Below, in pieces: positions 8,476 to 16,162 of a stretch of 64,000 nucleotides of DNA. Within the stretch, counting starts at the first letter, position 1, and every line of letters starts with the position of its first letter. The translations under genes were made by a program, and so were the position numbers. Source of the DNA: Streptomyces filamentosus (GTDB lineage Bacteria; Actinomycetota; Actinomycetes; Streptomycetales; Streptomycetaceae); the NCBI RefSeq assembly GCF_014654895.1, contig NZ_BNBE01000004.1:248001-312000 (forward strand), in the 5' to 3' direction. Below the pieces are notes generated by a model. It saw nothing but the letters and a program-made list of their open reading frames with translations, was not told the DNA's origin and did not search any database.

Positions 8476-9036
8476 GTGACGGACAAGGCGACAGGGCCTG
8501 CTCTCGGAACCGGCCTGCGCAAGAAGGTCGCGGTGCTCGCCGCGGCGGCGGGGATCTTCACCGGACTCGCGCTCTCCGGCGCCCCGGCTTCCGCCACCCC
8601 GAGCCAGGGAGTCATCACGGGTGCCGACATCCCGTGGGACGACTGGGCCGACGAGGGCCCGATCTCCGCGACGAGCTACGCCACCAGCAACGTGACCGCG
8701 ATGTGGCAGCAGATCCTGTGGGCGGACGGCTTCCTGGCCTGGTCCGACATCGACTGCCAGTTCGGCGCCACGACCACGGCCGCCACCAAGAAGTGGCAGA
8801 CCAAGTACGGGGTCGCCGGGGGCGCGGACGGAATCGTCGGCCAGAACACGCTGAACCGCGCCGCGCTGCACCTGAGCGGGGCGGAGGGCACGGGCAACCG
8901 CATCGTCTACAACGGCCGCTACGACGGCCGCAAGATCAACATGACCAGGACCGACGACGGCCGCTGGGGCATGTGGATCAGCAGCGACATCCGGCCGCTC
9001 TGGTACAACGCCGCCACCTTCAACGTGTGTCCCTGA
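8476..9036 (+). CDS. Secreted peptidoglycan-binding-like protein
   Basis: A 186-residue protein starting at GTG after AGAAGGGA. Residues 15-42 form a signal peptide (KKVAVLAAAAGIFTGLALSG, cleavage near ASA-TP). Residues 70-125 resemble a PG_binding_1 domain: MWQQILWADGFLAWSDIDCQ, then GATTTAATKKWQTKYGVAGG, then ADGIVGQNTLNRA. The last 55 residues are a small Trp- and Gly-rich domain ending FNVCP with one Cys pairing candidate to the Cys of DIDCQ. The product is exported, and probably associates with the cell wall. A 13-bp hairpin follows the stop. Confidence 0.85.
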   Translation: MTDKATGPALGTGLRKKVAVLAAAAGIFTGLALSGAPASATPSQGVITGADIPWDDWADEGPISATSYATSNVTAMWQQILWADGFLAWSDIDCQFGATTTAATKKWQTKYGVAGGADGIVGQNTLNRAALHLSGAEGTGNRIVYNGRYDGRKINMTRTDDGRWGMWISSDIRPLWYNAATFNVCP

Positions 9037-9046
9037 TTCGGTGACA

Positions 9047-9093
9047 CCCTGTGTTCTGGGGCGACCCTTCTGGATCGCTTCCAGAACACAGGG
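9047..9093. terminator. Hairpin after the peptidoglycan-binding protein gene
   Basis: CCCTGTGTTCTGG at 9047-9059 pairs with CCAGAACACAGGG at 9081-9093 across a 21-base loop. It starts 10 bases after the stop codon. A 13-bp perfect stem without a T-run is common for actinobacterial terminators. Confidence 0.65.
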
Positions 9094-9138
9094 ATCGGGC
9101 ACGGCGAGGACCGGCTGCCGATCACGCGAAGCTCCGGC

Positions 9139-9252
9139 ACCTCTCCGGCGGCAGTCACGCAGGATCTTCCAGGTCTTCATCCGGTCGAAGGCGTGCTCGA
9201 CGCGGGCACGAACCTGCCGATGGGGCCTGTTGTGCGCCTGTTTCCCCTCCGG
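9139..9252 (-). pseudogene. Transposase C-terminal remnant (IS5-like)
   Basis: The minus strand reads QAHNRPHRQVRARVEHAFDR and MKTWKILRDCRRR. This matches the VRARVEHxFxRMKxWKxLRD signature around the catalytic Glu of a Streptomyces IS5-like transposase. Similarity fades after RDCRRR and no start or terminal repeats are visible. It lies 3' of the secreted protein gene on the opposite strand. Confidence 0.65.
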
Positions 9253-9428
9253 ACCGTTCGTCCGGGCCAGGACGGCCGACGAGATCCCCGACGAAGCCGC
9301 CGCCTACCGCCGACCGGTCTCCGACCCGGATCACCGGGCCCTGTCGGGTGGAGCGTCGAATCGGTCACGGCAGCCGTAAGCCGGGGCCTTCGTCGCGGGG
9401 TGAGCCCTTTCGGAGGTCGGGGCGGTGT

Positions 9429-9485
9429 TCACCGGCGGCCGGGACCGGCCCGGGCGCCTCACCGGCGGCCGGGACCGGCCCGGGC
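9429..9485. repeat. Two direct copies of a 27-bp GC-rich unit
   Basis: The unit starting TCACCGGCGGCCGGGACCGG and ending CCCGGGC occurs at 9429-9455 and 9459-9485, separated by three bases. The surrounding 9253-9525 contains no gene that I can support. Confidence 0.6.
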
Positions 9486-9525
9486 CCGTGCCGTCCGCAC
9501 CCCGCCGCCGGCCGTTCTCCAGGGA

Positions 9526-9957
9526 TCATGACTCCTTGGCCTTGAGCAGTGTCAGGGTGATCGGCCCGTCCACGTCCGGCTGCAGGTACACCTCCTTCGA
9601 ACTCACCGTCCAGAGCTGGATGTCGCTCATCCCGACGGGGTCGGGTTCCAGGTACACGAAGTTCGAGGGCGTGGGATCCCAGGTGCCACCGAAGTCGTCG
9701 AGGAGAGCGTTCTCCCCGGCGATCCCCACATCGTCCCGGGAGAAGCCGACGGCGGAGAACCGGCCGTCCGTGTCCAAGCGGATCTCCGCACCCGTGCCGT
9801 CGTTCCGGTACACCCCGGGCAGGCGGTCCGGATCGACATGAACCGGACCCATACCCGTGCACCCCGCCACGAGAATCGTCATCAGCGCGACCAGCACAGC
9901 GACGAAGCCGCTCCTCCCCGTCTCCCGTACGGTCTTGATGTCGATCTGCGTGCCCAT
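9526..9957 (-). CDS. Lipoprotein of unknown function
   Basis: A 143-residue protein starting at the ATG at 9957 behind GGGGGGAGAAGCG. The N-terminus has a long charged region, then the hydrophobic segment GFVAVLVALMTILVAGC, in which ILVAGC is a lipobox, so the mature protein should be lipid-anchored at Cys-33 or so. The remainder contains LPGVYRNDGTGAEIRLDTDG and FGGTWDPTPSNFVYLEPDP, a small beta-rich fold typical of actinobacterial lipoproteins described only as hypothetical. It stands alone, with the ABC transporter downstream in the same orientation beyond a 180-base gap on the far side. Confidence 0.78.
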   Translation of the reverse strand: MGTQIDIKTVRETGRSGFVAVLVALMTILVAGCTGMGPVHVDPDRLPGVYRNDGTGAEIRLDTDGRFSAVGFSRDDVGIAGENALLDDFGGTWDPTPSNFVYLEPDPVGMSDIQLWTVSSKEVYLQPDVDGPITLTLLKAKES

Positions 9958-10004
9958 CGCTTCTCCCCCCGGACCAGGCAGCCGGCTTGCCGCCCCACCA
10001 CCCA

Positions 10005-10020
10005 TTTGAACACGCTCAAA
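10005..10020. promoter_or_regulatory. Possible operator TTTGA-N6-TCAAA
   Basis: TTTGAACACGCTCAAA is an interrupted palindrome lying about 50 bases upstream of the lipoprotein start, in an AT-richer patch. Similar TTGA-N-TCAA sites are bound by TetR-type repressors, but no such gene is adjacent. Otherwise 9958-10185 shows nothing. Confidence 0.35.
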
Positions 10021-10185
10021 AAATTGGTGTGCAACTGGCCTCCGGCAAGGCTTCGTGGGGTTGAGCGGCGCTGGTCCCTCCTCGTTCCGGCCGGGGGAGG
10101 TGGCCGATCGTGTTCCTGCGGCCGGCGGGCGCGACCGTCGGTCGATGAGGACGAAGATCTGCCGGAAAGATTCCGACTCGCGACG

Positions 10186-12624
10186 CTAGGACGTTCTCTC
10201 CGGTCGCAGCGCGGCCCGGGCCGGGAGGGAGGTCGAGACCAGGGCGAGGAGCAGCGCGGCGGCGGCGAAGGAGCCGACGAGGAGCGGCGGCAGGTGGGGT
10301 CCCTCGCCCGTGAGGCCCCGGACCATGGGCACGAGGGTGGCGCCCGCGATCACCGCGCCCAGGACGGTTCCGGAGACGCCGACCACCAGGCCCTCCCAGC
10401 GGATCATGCGCAGGACCTGGCGACGGGTCGTGCCGATGAGCCGGAGGGTGCGGAGCTCGTGGCGGCGGGCGAGGACGGTCATCACCAGGGTGTTGGCGGC
10501 GGCGACGGCCGCGAACCCGCCCAGGACGGCGGCCATGGTGGTGTTGGCCCAGGCGTTGACCTCGCGGTCACGGCTCTGCGCGGCGGCCCGGCCCGCGGCG
10601 TCGGTGACCGTGCCGAGCGCCGCGAGGCGGTCCGGCGTACCGCCGCGGACCAGGAGCTCGTCGGCGTACGGGACGGTGCGGTGGCCCGCCAGGTCGGCGG
10701 CGGGCAGGGTGACCTCAGCGAGGCCGAGGCCGCGCCCGTAGGTGGCGACGACGCGGGGCGAGGCGGCGCGGCCGTCGGGAAGCCGCAGGTGGAGGCGTTC
10801 GCCGGGGCCGACGCCCACGGCGTCGGCGAGGTTGGCGTCGACGGCGACCGTGCCGGGGCGCAGGCCGTCGAGGGAGCCGGTGCGCACGTCGAGGTCGAGC
10901 ACGGGGCGGGGGTCGGCGGAGACCGCCAGGGCGGTGGCGCTCCGGAAGCCCGTGTCGCGGTCGGGGAGCAGGACGCCGGTGTGCTGGACGGCCACGGCGG
11001 CGGTGACGCCGGGGAGGCGGGCGGCGCGGGCGGCGGCGTCGACGGGCAGTCCGGCCGGTGCGGTCACGACGTGGTCGGCGACGACGCCGGCCCGCTGCTG
11101 GTGCTCGGTGGCGCGGTCGGTGCTGGCGTGCAGCAGGACGAGGGTGGAGGCGAAGGACGTCGCGAGCACGAGGGGGGTGAGCGCGGAGGCGAGCCGGCGG
11201 GCGTGGGTACGGGAGTTGGCGGCGGCCAGGTGTCCCGGGGCGCCGGCGGCGCGGAGCGGCAGGCCGAGGACGGCGGCGCCGGCCCGGGCGACCAGCGGGC
11301 CGAGGAGCGCCACCGCCAGCATGAAGAGCATGACGACGCCGAGGGCGGCGTGGGCGGCGTCCTCGCCGGAACCGGCGGCGGCGACCCCGGCGAGCGTGGC
11401 GCCGCCCGCGGCGGCGGCCAGGCCGAGGACGGCGCGGACCGGGCCGATCGCGCGCCGCTCGGTCTGGGCCTCGGCGAGGGCGCTGCCGGGTGCGACGCGG
11501 GAGGGGCGGCGGGCGGCGGCGAGCCCCGCGCCCAGGGCCGTCAGGGCGACGACGAGGACGGCGGCGGCGTACGGCAGGGGCCCGGTGTCGAGCCGTACGC
11601 CCTGCGGAACCGCGCCCTTGTCCCGGAGCTGTCCGAACCACCAGCTCGCGAGGGCGAACCCGGGCAGGCAGCCGAGGGCGTCGGCGAGCGGGGCGAGCAG
11701 CAGGGTCTCGGTCGCGAGGGAGCGGCGCAGCTGGCGCGGGGTGGCGCCGATGGCCCGCAGCAGGGCGAACTCGCGGGAGCGCTGGCCCACGGAGAGCGCG
11801 ACGGTGCCGGCCGCGGTGAACACGGCGACCAGGGTGGCGATGCCTCCGAGGGAGCCGCCGAGCGCGACCAGGAGCTCCTTGGCGGCCGGGAGCGCGGCGC
11901 CCTCGGCGAGACTGCGGTCGTCGCCGGTGTGCACCTCGGCCTTGCCGCCGAGGGCGCGGGCGACCTCGGCGGCGAGCGTGCCGGGGTCGGTGCCGGGAGC
12001 GGGCAGGACGGCGATGGCGTCGACGGTGCGGGAGTGGCCGGAGAGGGCGAGGGCCTGGGCGTCGGTGAACCAGGCGCCGGGCGTGCCGGTGGTTCCGGAG
12101 ACGGTGAAGCTCCGCCGGCCGAGGGGGGTGTCGAGGGTGACGCGCTCCCCCACGCGCGCGTGGCCGCCGCCGAGCACGACCCCGCCGGGTCCCGGGGCGG
12201 TGCCGGAGGCGAGCCGGGTGCCGGTGAAGGCGGTGGAGCCCCAGCCGGAGGCGGTGAGCGGGGTGCCGGCGGCGTCGCGTACCGGGTAGCTGACGTCGCC
12301 GACGGCACGGGCGGCGCCCGGGGCGCGGGCGGCGTCGTGGACGAGGGAGGCGTCGAGGCGGGCCCGGTCGGGCAGGGCGGCGGAGAGGGTCTCGCGTTCC
12401 GGTCCCCGTCCGACGGTGGCGTGCGCCTGCTGGTCGGCCGCGGCGACGACGGGTGCTCCGGCGTAACGGCCGGGCGGCACGGACGCGGTGAGGCCGGTCT
12501 GGAGCAGCAGCCCGCACGCGGAGACGACGGCGGCGGCGAGCAGCAGCGCGACGAAGGTGCCGACGAAGGAGGAGGGCTTGAAACGGACGGCCGCGCGGGC
12601 GAGACCGTTGGGGCGGAGCGGCAT
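10186..12624 (-). CDS. FtsX-like ABC transporter permease
   Basis: An 812-residue permease with two FtsX modules. The first helix is residues 20-42 (FVGTFVALLLAAAVVSACGL), followed by a large extracytoplasmic domain. The first FtsX module around residue 260-350 contains REFALLRAIGATPRQLRRSL, and the second near residue 690-800 contains HELRTLRLIGTTRRQVLRMI; both are the cytoplasmic coupling signature. This is the MacB/LolC-like superfamily used in export of lipids, peptides or antibiotics. Its ATG overlaps the stop of the ATPase gene (TGATG), so both are made from one operon. The substrate is unknown. Confidence 0.9.
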   Translation of the reverse strand: MPLRPNGLARAAVRFKPSSFVGTFVALLLAAAVVSACGLLLQTGLTASVPPGRYAGAPVVAAADQQAHATVGRGPERETLSAALPDRARLDASLVHDAARAPGAARAVGDVSYPVRDAAGTPLTASGWGSTAFTGTRLASGTAPGPGGVVLGGGHARVGERVTLDTPLGRRSFTVSGTTGTPGAWFTDAQALALSGHSRTVDAIAVLPAPGTDPGTLAAEVARALGGKAEVHTGDDRSLAEGAALPAAKELLVALGGSLGGIATLVAVFTAAGTVALSVGQRSREFALLRAIGATPRQLRRSLATETLLLAPLADALGCLPGFALASWWFGQLRDKGAVPQGVRLDTGPLPYAAAVLVVALTALGAGLAAARRPSRVAPGSALAEAQTERRAIGPVRAVLGLAAAAGGATLAGVAAAGSGEDAAHAALGVVMLFMLAVALLGPLVARAGAAVLGLPLRAAGAPGHLAAANSRTHARRLASALTPLVLATSFASTLVLLHASTDRATEHQQRAGVVADHVVTAPAGLPVDAAARAARLPGVTAAVAVQHTGVLLPDRDTGFRSATALAVSADPRPVLDLDVRTGSLDGLRPGTVAVDANLADAVGVGPGERLHLRLPDGRAASPRVVATYGRGLGLAEVTLPAADLAGHRTVPYADELLVRGGTPDRLAALGTVTDAAGRAAAQSRDREVNAWANTTMAAVLGGFAAVAAANTLVMTVLARRHELRTLRLIGTTRRQVLRMIRWEGLVVGVSGTVLGAVIAGATLVPMVRGLTGEGPHLPPLLVGSFAAAALLLALVSTSLPARAALRPERTS

Positions 12625-13412
12625 CAGGCGGCCGCCCCGGCCCCGGCAGCGGCCGTGGCCGTCGTCGTGGAGGTGAGGTCCTTCATCAGGGCGGCGATCC
12701 GGGCCGGAGCGGACCGGGGCAGGCGGTCGGCGAGGGCACCGTCCGCGAGGAAGAGGACCTGGTCGGCATAGGCGGCGGCGACCGGGTCGTGGGTGACCAT
12801 GACGACGGTCGCGCCGAGCCGGTCCACGGCGTCACGGAGCAGGGCGAGGACCTCGGCGGCGGTGGTGGTGTCGAGGGCGCCGGTGGGCTCGTCGCCGAAG
12901 ATCACGTCCGGCCGGGTGACGAGGGCGCGGGCGAGGGCGACCCGCTGCTGCTGGCCGCCGGAGAGCTCGGAGGGCCGCCGGGCGCCCTTGTCGGCGAGGC
13001 CGACCTGTCCGAGGACCTCGGCGGCGCGGTCCCGGTCGGGGCGCCGGCCGGCGAGCCGCAGCGGGAGCAGCACGTTCTGCTCGACGGTGAGCGAGGGCAG
13101 CAGGTTGAACGCCTGGAAGACGAAGCCGAGGCGGCTGCGGCGCAGCCGGGTGAGCTCGTTCTCGCCGAGGCCGGTGATCTCGGTGCCGCCGAGCCGGACC
13201 GAGCCGGCGGTGGGGCGGTCGAGTCCGGCGGCGCACTGCAGGAAGGTCGACTTGCCGGAGCCGGAGGGTCCCATGACGGCGGTGAAGCTGCCGTGCGGGA
13301 GGCTCAGGTCGATGCCGCGCAGGGCGTGCACCGCGCGGTCCCCCTTGCCGTAACGGCGCCGTACTCCGGCGAGTTCGACGGCTGCCGTCGAGGGGGCGGC
13401 TTCCCGTGCCAT
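12624..13412 (-). CDS. ABC transporter ATP-binding protein (MacB/LolD type)
   Basis: A 262-residue ATPase if translation starts at the ATG at 13412, preceded by GGAGGACC; a longer frame upstream lacks similarity. Motifs in order: Walker A GPSGSGKST, Q-loop FVFQAFNLLPSLTV, signature LSGGQQQRVALARAL, Walker B VIFGDEPTGAL, H-loop VMVTHD. It powers the FtsX permease encoded directly downstream. The C-terminal Thr/Ala-rich tail (TSTTTATAAAGAGAAA) is a low-complexity extension. A palindrome pair sits just upstream and may control the operon. Confidence 0.92.
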   Translation of the reverse strand: MAREAAPSTAAVELAGVRRRYGKGDRAVHALRGIDLSLPHGSFTAVMGPSGSGKSTFLQCAAGLDRPTAGSVRLGGTEITGLGENELTRLRRSRLGFVFQAFNLLPSLTVEQNVLLPLRLAGRRPDRDRAAEVLGQVGLADKGARRPSELSGGQQQRVALARALVTRPDVIFGDEPTGALDTTTAAEVLALLRDAVDRLGATVVMVTHDPVAAAYADQVLFLADGALADRLPRSAPARIAALMKDLTSTTTATAAAGAGAAA

Positions 13413-13420
13413 GGGTCCTC

Positions 13421-13452
13421 CGTACGTTCGGGTCGGTCCTGTCGAACGTACG
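13421..13452. promoter_or_regulatory. Inverted repeat CGTACGTTCG-N12-CGAACGTACG
   Basis: Ten-base perfect arms at 13421-13430 and 13443-13452, located 9 to 40 bases upstream of the ABC ATPase start. The position fits an operator over the promoter or ribosome-binding region of the exporter operon. Confidence 0.55.
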
Positions 13453-13481
13453 GATCGGGGCAGGTGGGGCACCATGGCGGC

Positions 13482-13529
13482 GGCCGGTGGATCGAGGGTG
13501 GGGTTGTCCCCACCCCCGATCCACCGGCC
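13482..13529. terminator. 22-bp near-perfect hairpin
   Basis: The arm 13482-13503 (starting GGCCGGTGGATCG) pairs with 13508-13529 with one mismatch around the loop TTGT. A second, weaker inverted repeat with a CCGGGCCGTTT arm occupies about 13555-13615. Both lie in the 255-base gap between the ABC operon start and the end of the CIS-linked membrane protein gene, so they probably terminate transcription coming from the latter. Confidence 0.55.
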
Positions 13530-13667
13530 GGTCCGGTCCGGAGCGGAGCGGTCCGGGCCGTTTTCTCCGGACCGGGCCCGTCCGGTCCGGTCCAGAGGAA
13601 ACGGCCCGGGCCGGAGCGCGGGGACGTACGGTTTCGGCCATCCGCGGGCAGGCCACGGTTCTCCGGT

Positions 13668-15020
13668 TCAGGGCTTGACGGACTGCATCGTGCCGCCGAG
13701 GAGGAGGGATTCGGCGCACCGGCCGGGGGCCGGGGCGCCGACCGGGCGGCCGACCTTGCGGCAGGTGACGGTCATGGTCACCCGGCCGCCGGCGGGCACC
13801 ACGATCGGGGTGACGAAGTGGTAGTCGGAGTCCCGGAAGTTCTCCAGGGCCAGGGTCAGGAAGCGGGAGCCCTCGCCGGTCGTGACGACCACCGATCCGG
13901 CGTCGCCCTGCGGGTTCTGGACCACGATGTCGGTGAGCCGGAACGCCTTACCGGACGGCACCGTCAGTGCCGTACCGCTGCTCGGTCCGCCGCCGACCGC
14001 ATCCCTGACCTGCACCTGGGCACTGGTGGGCACGTCGGGCGGGAGCGGCTTGGCACTCGGCTTCGGCTTGGCGCTCGGTTTGGGCTTGGGCCTGGGCGTC
14101 GGGGTGGCCTTGGCGGTGGGGGCCACGCCGGGGGCGGTGGTCGGGGCGGGGGCCGCCGAGGGGCCGCCGGAGCCGCCGTTCGGGCCGCCCGTGCCGTCGG
14201 TGCCGGTGGTCGCGGAGGCGATGACCTCGGGCGTGATGGCCTCGCGGGCCGCGGACTTCACGGCCGGCCGGAGCAGCCCGTACCAGAAGCCCGCCAGGAT
14301 CAGGGCGAGGACGCAGACGAGGGCGAGGGCCCGGGGCAGCCAGCGCGGCAGGACGGCTTCCTGCTGGTAGGAGCCGTCGAGCACGACCGGCGGCGCGGCC
14401 GGTTCCTCGCTCTCGGGGGCGGGCGGCGTGACGACGGCCTGGAAGGTGTGGACGACCGGGGTGCCGCGCCACAGGTGCTTGCCGGGCTTGACGCGCAGTT
14501 CCGCGAAGGCCGCCCGGCCGGGTTCGACGGTCAGCTCGGACCGGTCGAAGGAGACCCGGGCCCGCTCGGTGCCGGAGCGGGCGGTGAGCCCGACGGTGAG
14601 CGGGGTGTTGCCACGGTTGTCGACGGCGATCTTGTGGGCGCCGCGCCGCACTCCGTGCGAGCCCCGGGGCACCAGTTCGGCGGTGACCTCGGTGAACGGC
14701 GCGACCGTCACCCTGCCTTCGGGGACGACGGGTTCGGCGTGGTCGCTGGTGGGGACCACGCGCACCCCGAAGGGGGTCTCGCCCGCGGGGACGGACGGGT
14801 CGCGGGGCGGGCGGAAGACGACGGAGACGCTCTCCACGTCGCCGGGGTAGAGGGAGAGGGTCGCCGGTTCCACCGTCGTCCAGGCGGCGCAGGCGCCGGC
14901 CACCTCGAAGCGGTACTCCTCCACGGTGGAGCCGGAGTTGCGCACCTGAAGAGGGAGGCTCGTCTCTTCGCCCGGTACGGCGGTGGCGGACGATGCGTCG
15001 AGGCTTGCCGTAAGACTCAT
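13668..15020 (-). CDS. Membrane-anchored Ig-like protein at the edge of the CIS locus
   Basis: A 450-residue protein starting MSLTASLDASSATAVPGEET. Residues 1-190 contain two immunoglobulin-like beta domains of the NEW3/COG1470 kind (LPLQVRNSGSTVEEYRFEVA; VDNRGNTPLTVGLTARSGTE). A single transmembrane helix lies near 225-247 (LPRALALVCVLALILAGFWY). It is followed by a Thr/Pro/Lys linker (PRPKPKPSAKPKPSAKPLPP) and a C-terminal beta domain ending GTMQSVKP. Proteins of this type, often labelled hydrolytic protein, accompany Streptomyces CIS clusters. A role in linking the particle to the membrane is plausible but is inference. It is divergent from the LuxR-type gene. Confidence 0.72.
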   Translation of the reverse strand: MSLTASLDASSATAVPGEETSLPLQVRNSGSTVEEYRFEVAGACAAWTTVEPATLSLYPGDVESVSVVFRPPRDPSVPAGETPFGVRVVPTSDHAEPVVPEGRVTVAPFTEVTAELVPRGSHGVRRGAHKIAVDNRGNTPLTVGLTARSGTERARVSFDRSELTVEPGRAAFAELRVKPGKHLWRGTPVVHTFQAVVTPPAPESEEPAAPPVVLDGSYQQEAVLPRWLPRALALVCVLALILAGFWYGLLRPAVKSAAREAITPEVIASATTGTDGTGGPNGGSGGPSAAPAPTTAPGVAPTAKATPTPRPKPKPSAKPKPSAKPLPPDVPTSAQVQVRDAVGGGPSSGTALTVPSGKAFRLTDIVVQNPQGDAGSVVVTTGEGSRFLTLALENFRDSDYHFVTPIVVPAGGRVTMTVTCRKVGRPVGAPAPGRCAESLLLGGTMQSVKP

Positions 15021-15073
15021 GGGCGCACCGTAGGGTCCGGGCTCCTCCACGACATCGTCAGGGAAGGAACACT

Positions 15074-15096
15074 TTCGGGCAGATTCAGTGCCCGAA
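15074..15096. promoter_or_regulatory. Inverted repeat TTCGGGCA-N7-TGCCCGAA
   Basis: Eight-base perfect arms at 15074-15081 and 15089-15096, between the divergent membrane-protein gene and the LuxR-type regulator. An operator for that regulator is a reasonable guess. Confidence 0.45.
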
Positions 15097-15274
15097 GCAA
15101 CGATCCAGTTTTCATGACGGTCAGTCAGGGCATCTCCAGTCCGCCGAACTACCAGAGAGACTGGCGTTGTTGACGATGCCGGTGGTGTTCAGGGGCTCCC
15201 TGCAGACGGTTTCCGCGGGCCCTCGCCTCCCCTCGTCGACCGCCGAACTCCGATCGTCCGGGGGGAGCCCGATC

Positions 15275-15904
15275 ATGGAACGTACGGCTGTCGCACTGCG
15301 CGCGCAGGACCCGATCTCGCAGGCGGGGGTGACGAGTCAGTTACGGACCCGTCCCGAGATCACGGTGACGGAATGGAGCGAGACCGCGGACCCCGCGCCC
15401 GAGGTCGTCGTGCTCGTGGTCGACACGGTCGACGAGGACGTGCTGCGGCTGCTGCGGCACATCAACCGCACCAGCACGGCCCGCCCCGTCCTCGTCACCA
15501 CCGACATCGACGAACAGAAGCTGGTGAGCGCGGCGGAGTGCGGGGTCGCCGGGGTGATCCGGCGTGCGGAGGCGACCCCCGAGCACCTGGTGCACGTCAT
15601 CGGCACGGTCGCGAAGGGCGCCGGACACCTCCCCTCCGACCTGGTGGGGCGCCTCCTGGAGGAGGTCGGCCGGCTCCAGGGGCAGGTCCTCGGCCCGCGC
15701 GGACTGCACTTCACCGGCCTCGCGGCGCGCGAGGTCGACGTGCTGCGCCTGGTCGCGGAGGGCTACGACACGGCGGACATCGCCGCGAAGCTCTCGTACT
15801 CCGAACGCACCATCAAGAACGTCCTGCACGCCGTCATCACCCGGCTGCAACTGCGCAACCGGTCGCACGCGGTGGCCTACGCGATGCGACAGGGGCTGAT
15901 CTGA
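15275..15904 (+). CDS. LuxR-family regulator with an atypical receiver domain
   Basis: A 209-residue protein starting MERTAVALRAQDPISQAGVT, behind GGGGGGAG. Residues 1-120 are receiver-like (EVVVLVVDTVDEDVLRLLRH; PVLVTTDIDEQKLVSAAECG), but the acidic pocket at the N-terminus is reduced and the usual conserved Lys region reads GVIRRAEA, so phosphorylation is doubtful. Residues 140-205 are a GerE-type helix-turn-helix (LAAREVDVLRLVAEGYDTAD; SYSERTIKNVLHAVITRLQL). It is the only DNA-binding regulator inside the CIS locus, and so the natural candidate for its developmental control. No sensor kinase is adjacent. Confidence 0.85.
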   Translation: MERTAVALRAQDPISQAGVTSQLRTRPEITVTEWSETADPAPEVVVLVVDTVDEDVLRLLRHINRTSTARPVLVTTDIDEQKLVSAAECGVAGVIRRAEATPEHLVHVIGTVAKGAGHLPSDLVGRLLEEVGRLQGQVLGPRGLHFTGLAAREVDVLRLVAEGYDTADIAAKLSYSERTIKNVLHAVITRLQLRNRSHAVAYAMRQGLI

Positions 15905-15936
15905 GAACGATCCGAGGCCCTCCGCCCTTGCCCTCG

Positions 15937-16049
15937 CCGTCGCTCCGCCCTCGCCTTCACTTCGCCCTCGCCTTCACTCCGTCCTTTTCTTCGCTTCGCC
16001 CTTGTCTTCACTTCGCCCCTGTCTTCACTTCGCCCCTGTCTTCACTTTG
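15937..16049. repeat. 17-bp tandem repeats, C/T-rich
   Basis: About six imperfect units of a 17-base motif, GTCTTCACTTCGCCCCT in the clearest adjacent copies, lie between the LuxR-type gene and the VWA protein gene. The upstream copies carry CGC in place of GTC at the unit start. All purines are depleted on the plus strand. The frames across it do not look like protein. Confidence 0.7.
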
Positions 16050-16081
16050 CCCTTGGGGGCACGAATCCCTTCCCCCAAGGG
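16050..16081. terminator. 10-bp hairpin after the LuxR-type gene
   Basis: CCCTTGGGGG at 16050-16059 pairs with CCCCCAAGGG at 16072-16081 around a 12-base loop, directly after the tandem repeats. It probably separates the regulator transcript from the VWA gene that starts at 16163. Confidence 0.5.
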
Positions 16082-16162
16082 TGACTTGGCGCCCGAAGAC
16101 AGCGGCGGGCCGGTGCGGCATCCTCGGCCCGTCGAGCGACGTGAGGCCGAGGGGGTTGTGCC

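Noticed and set aside
9838..12771. A plus-strand open frame of 977 codons across the ABC permease region
   Set aside because: It is Gly/Ala/Glu-rich with no domain, and is the mirror frame of the FtsX permease gene, which has clear motifs on the minus strand.
12789..15173. A plus-strand open frame of 794 codons over the ABC ATPase and membrane-protein genes
   Set aside because: It crosses two real minus-strand genes and their intergenic hairpins and has no recognisable domain; high GC makes such frames common.
15937..16052. CRISPR array
   Set aside because: The 17-base units are contiguous and imperfect, without unique spacers and without cas genes.
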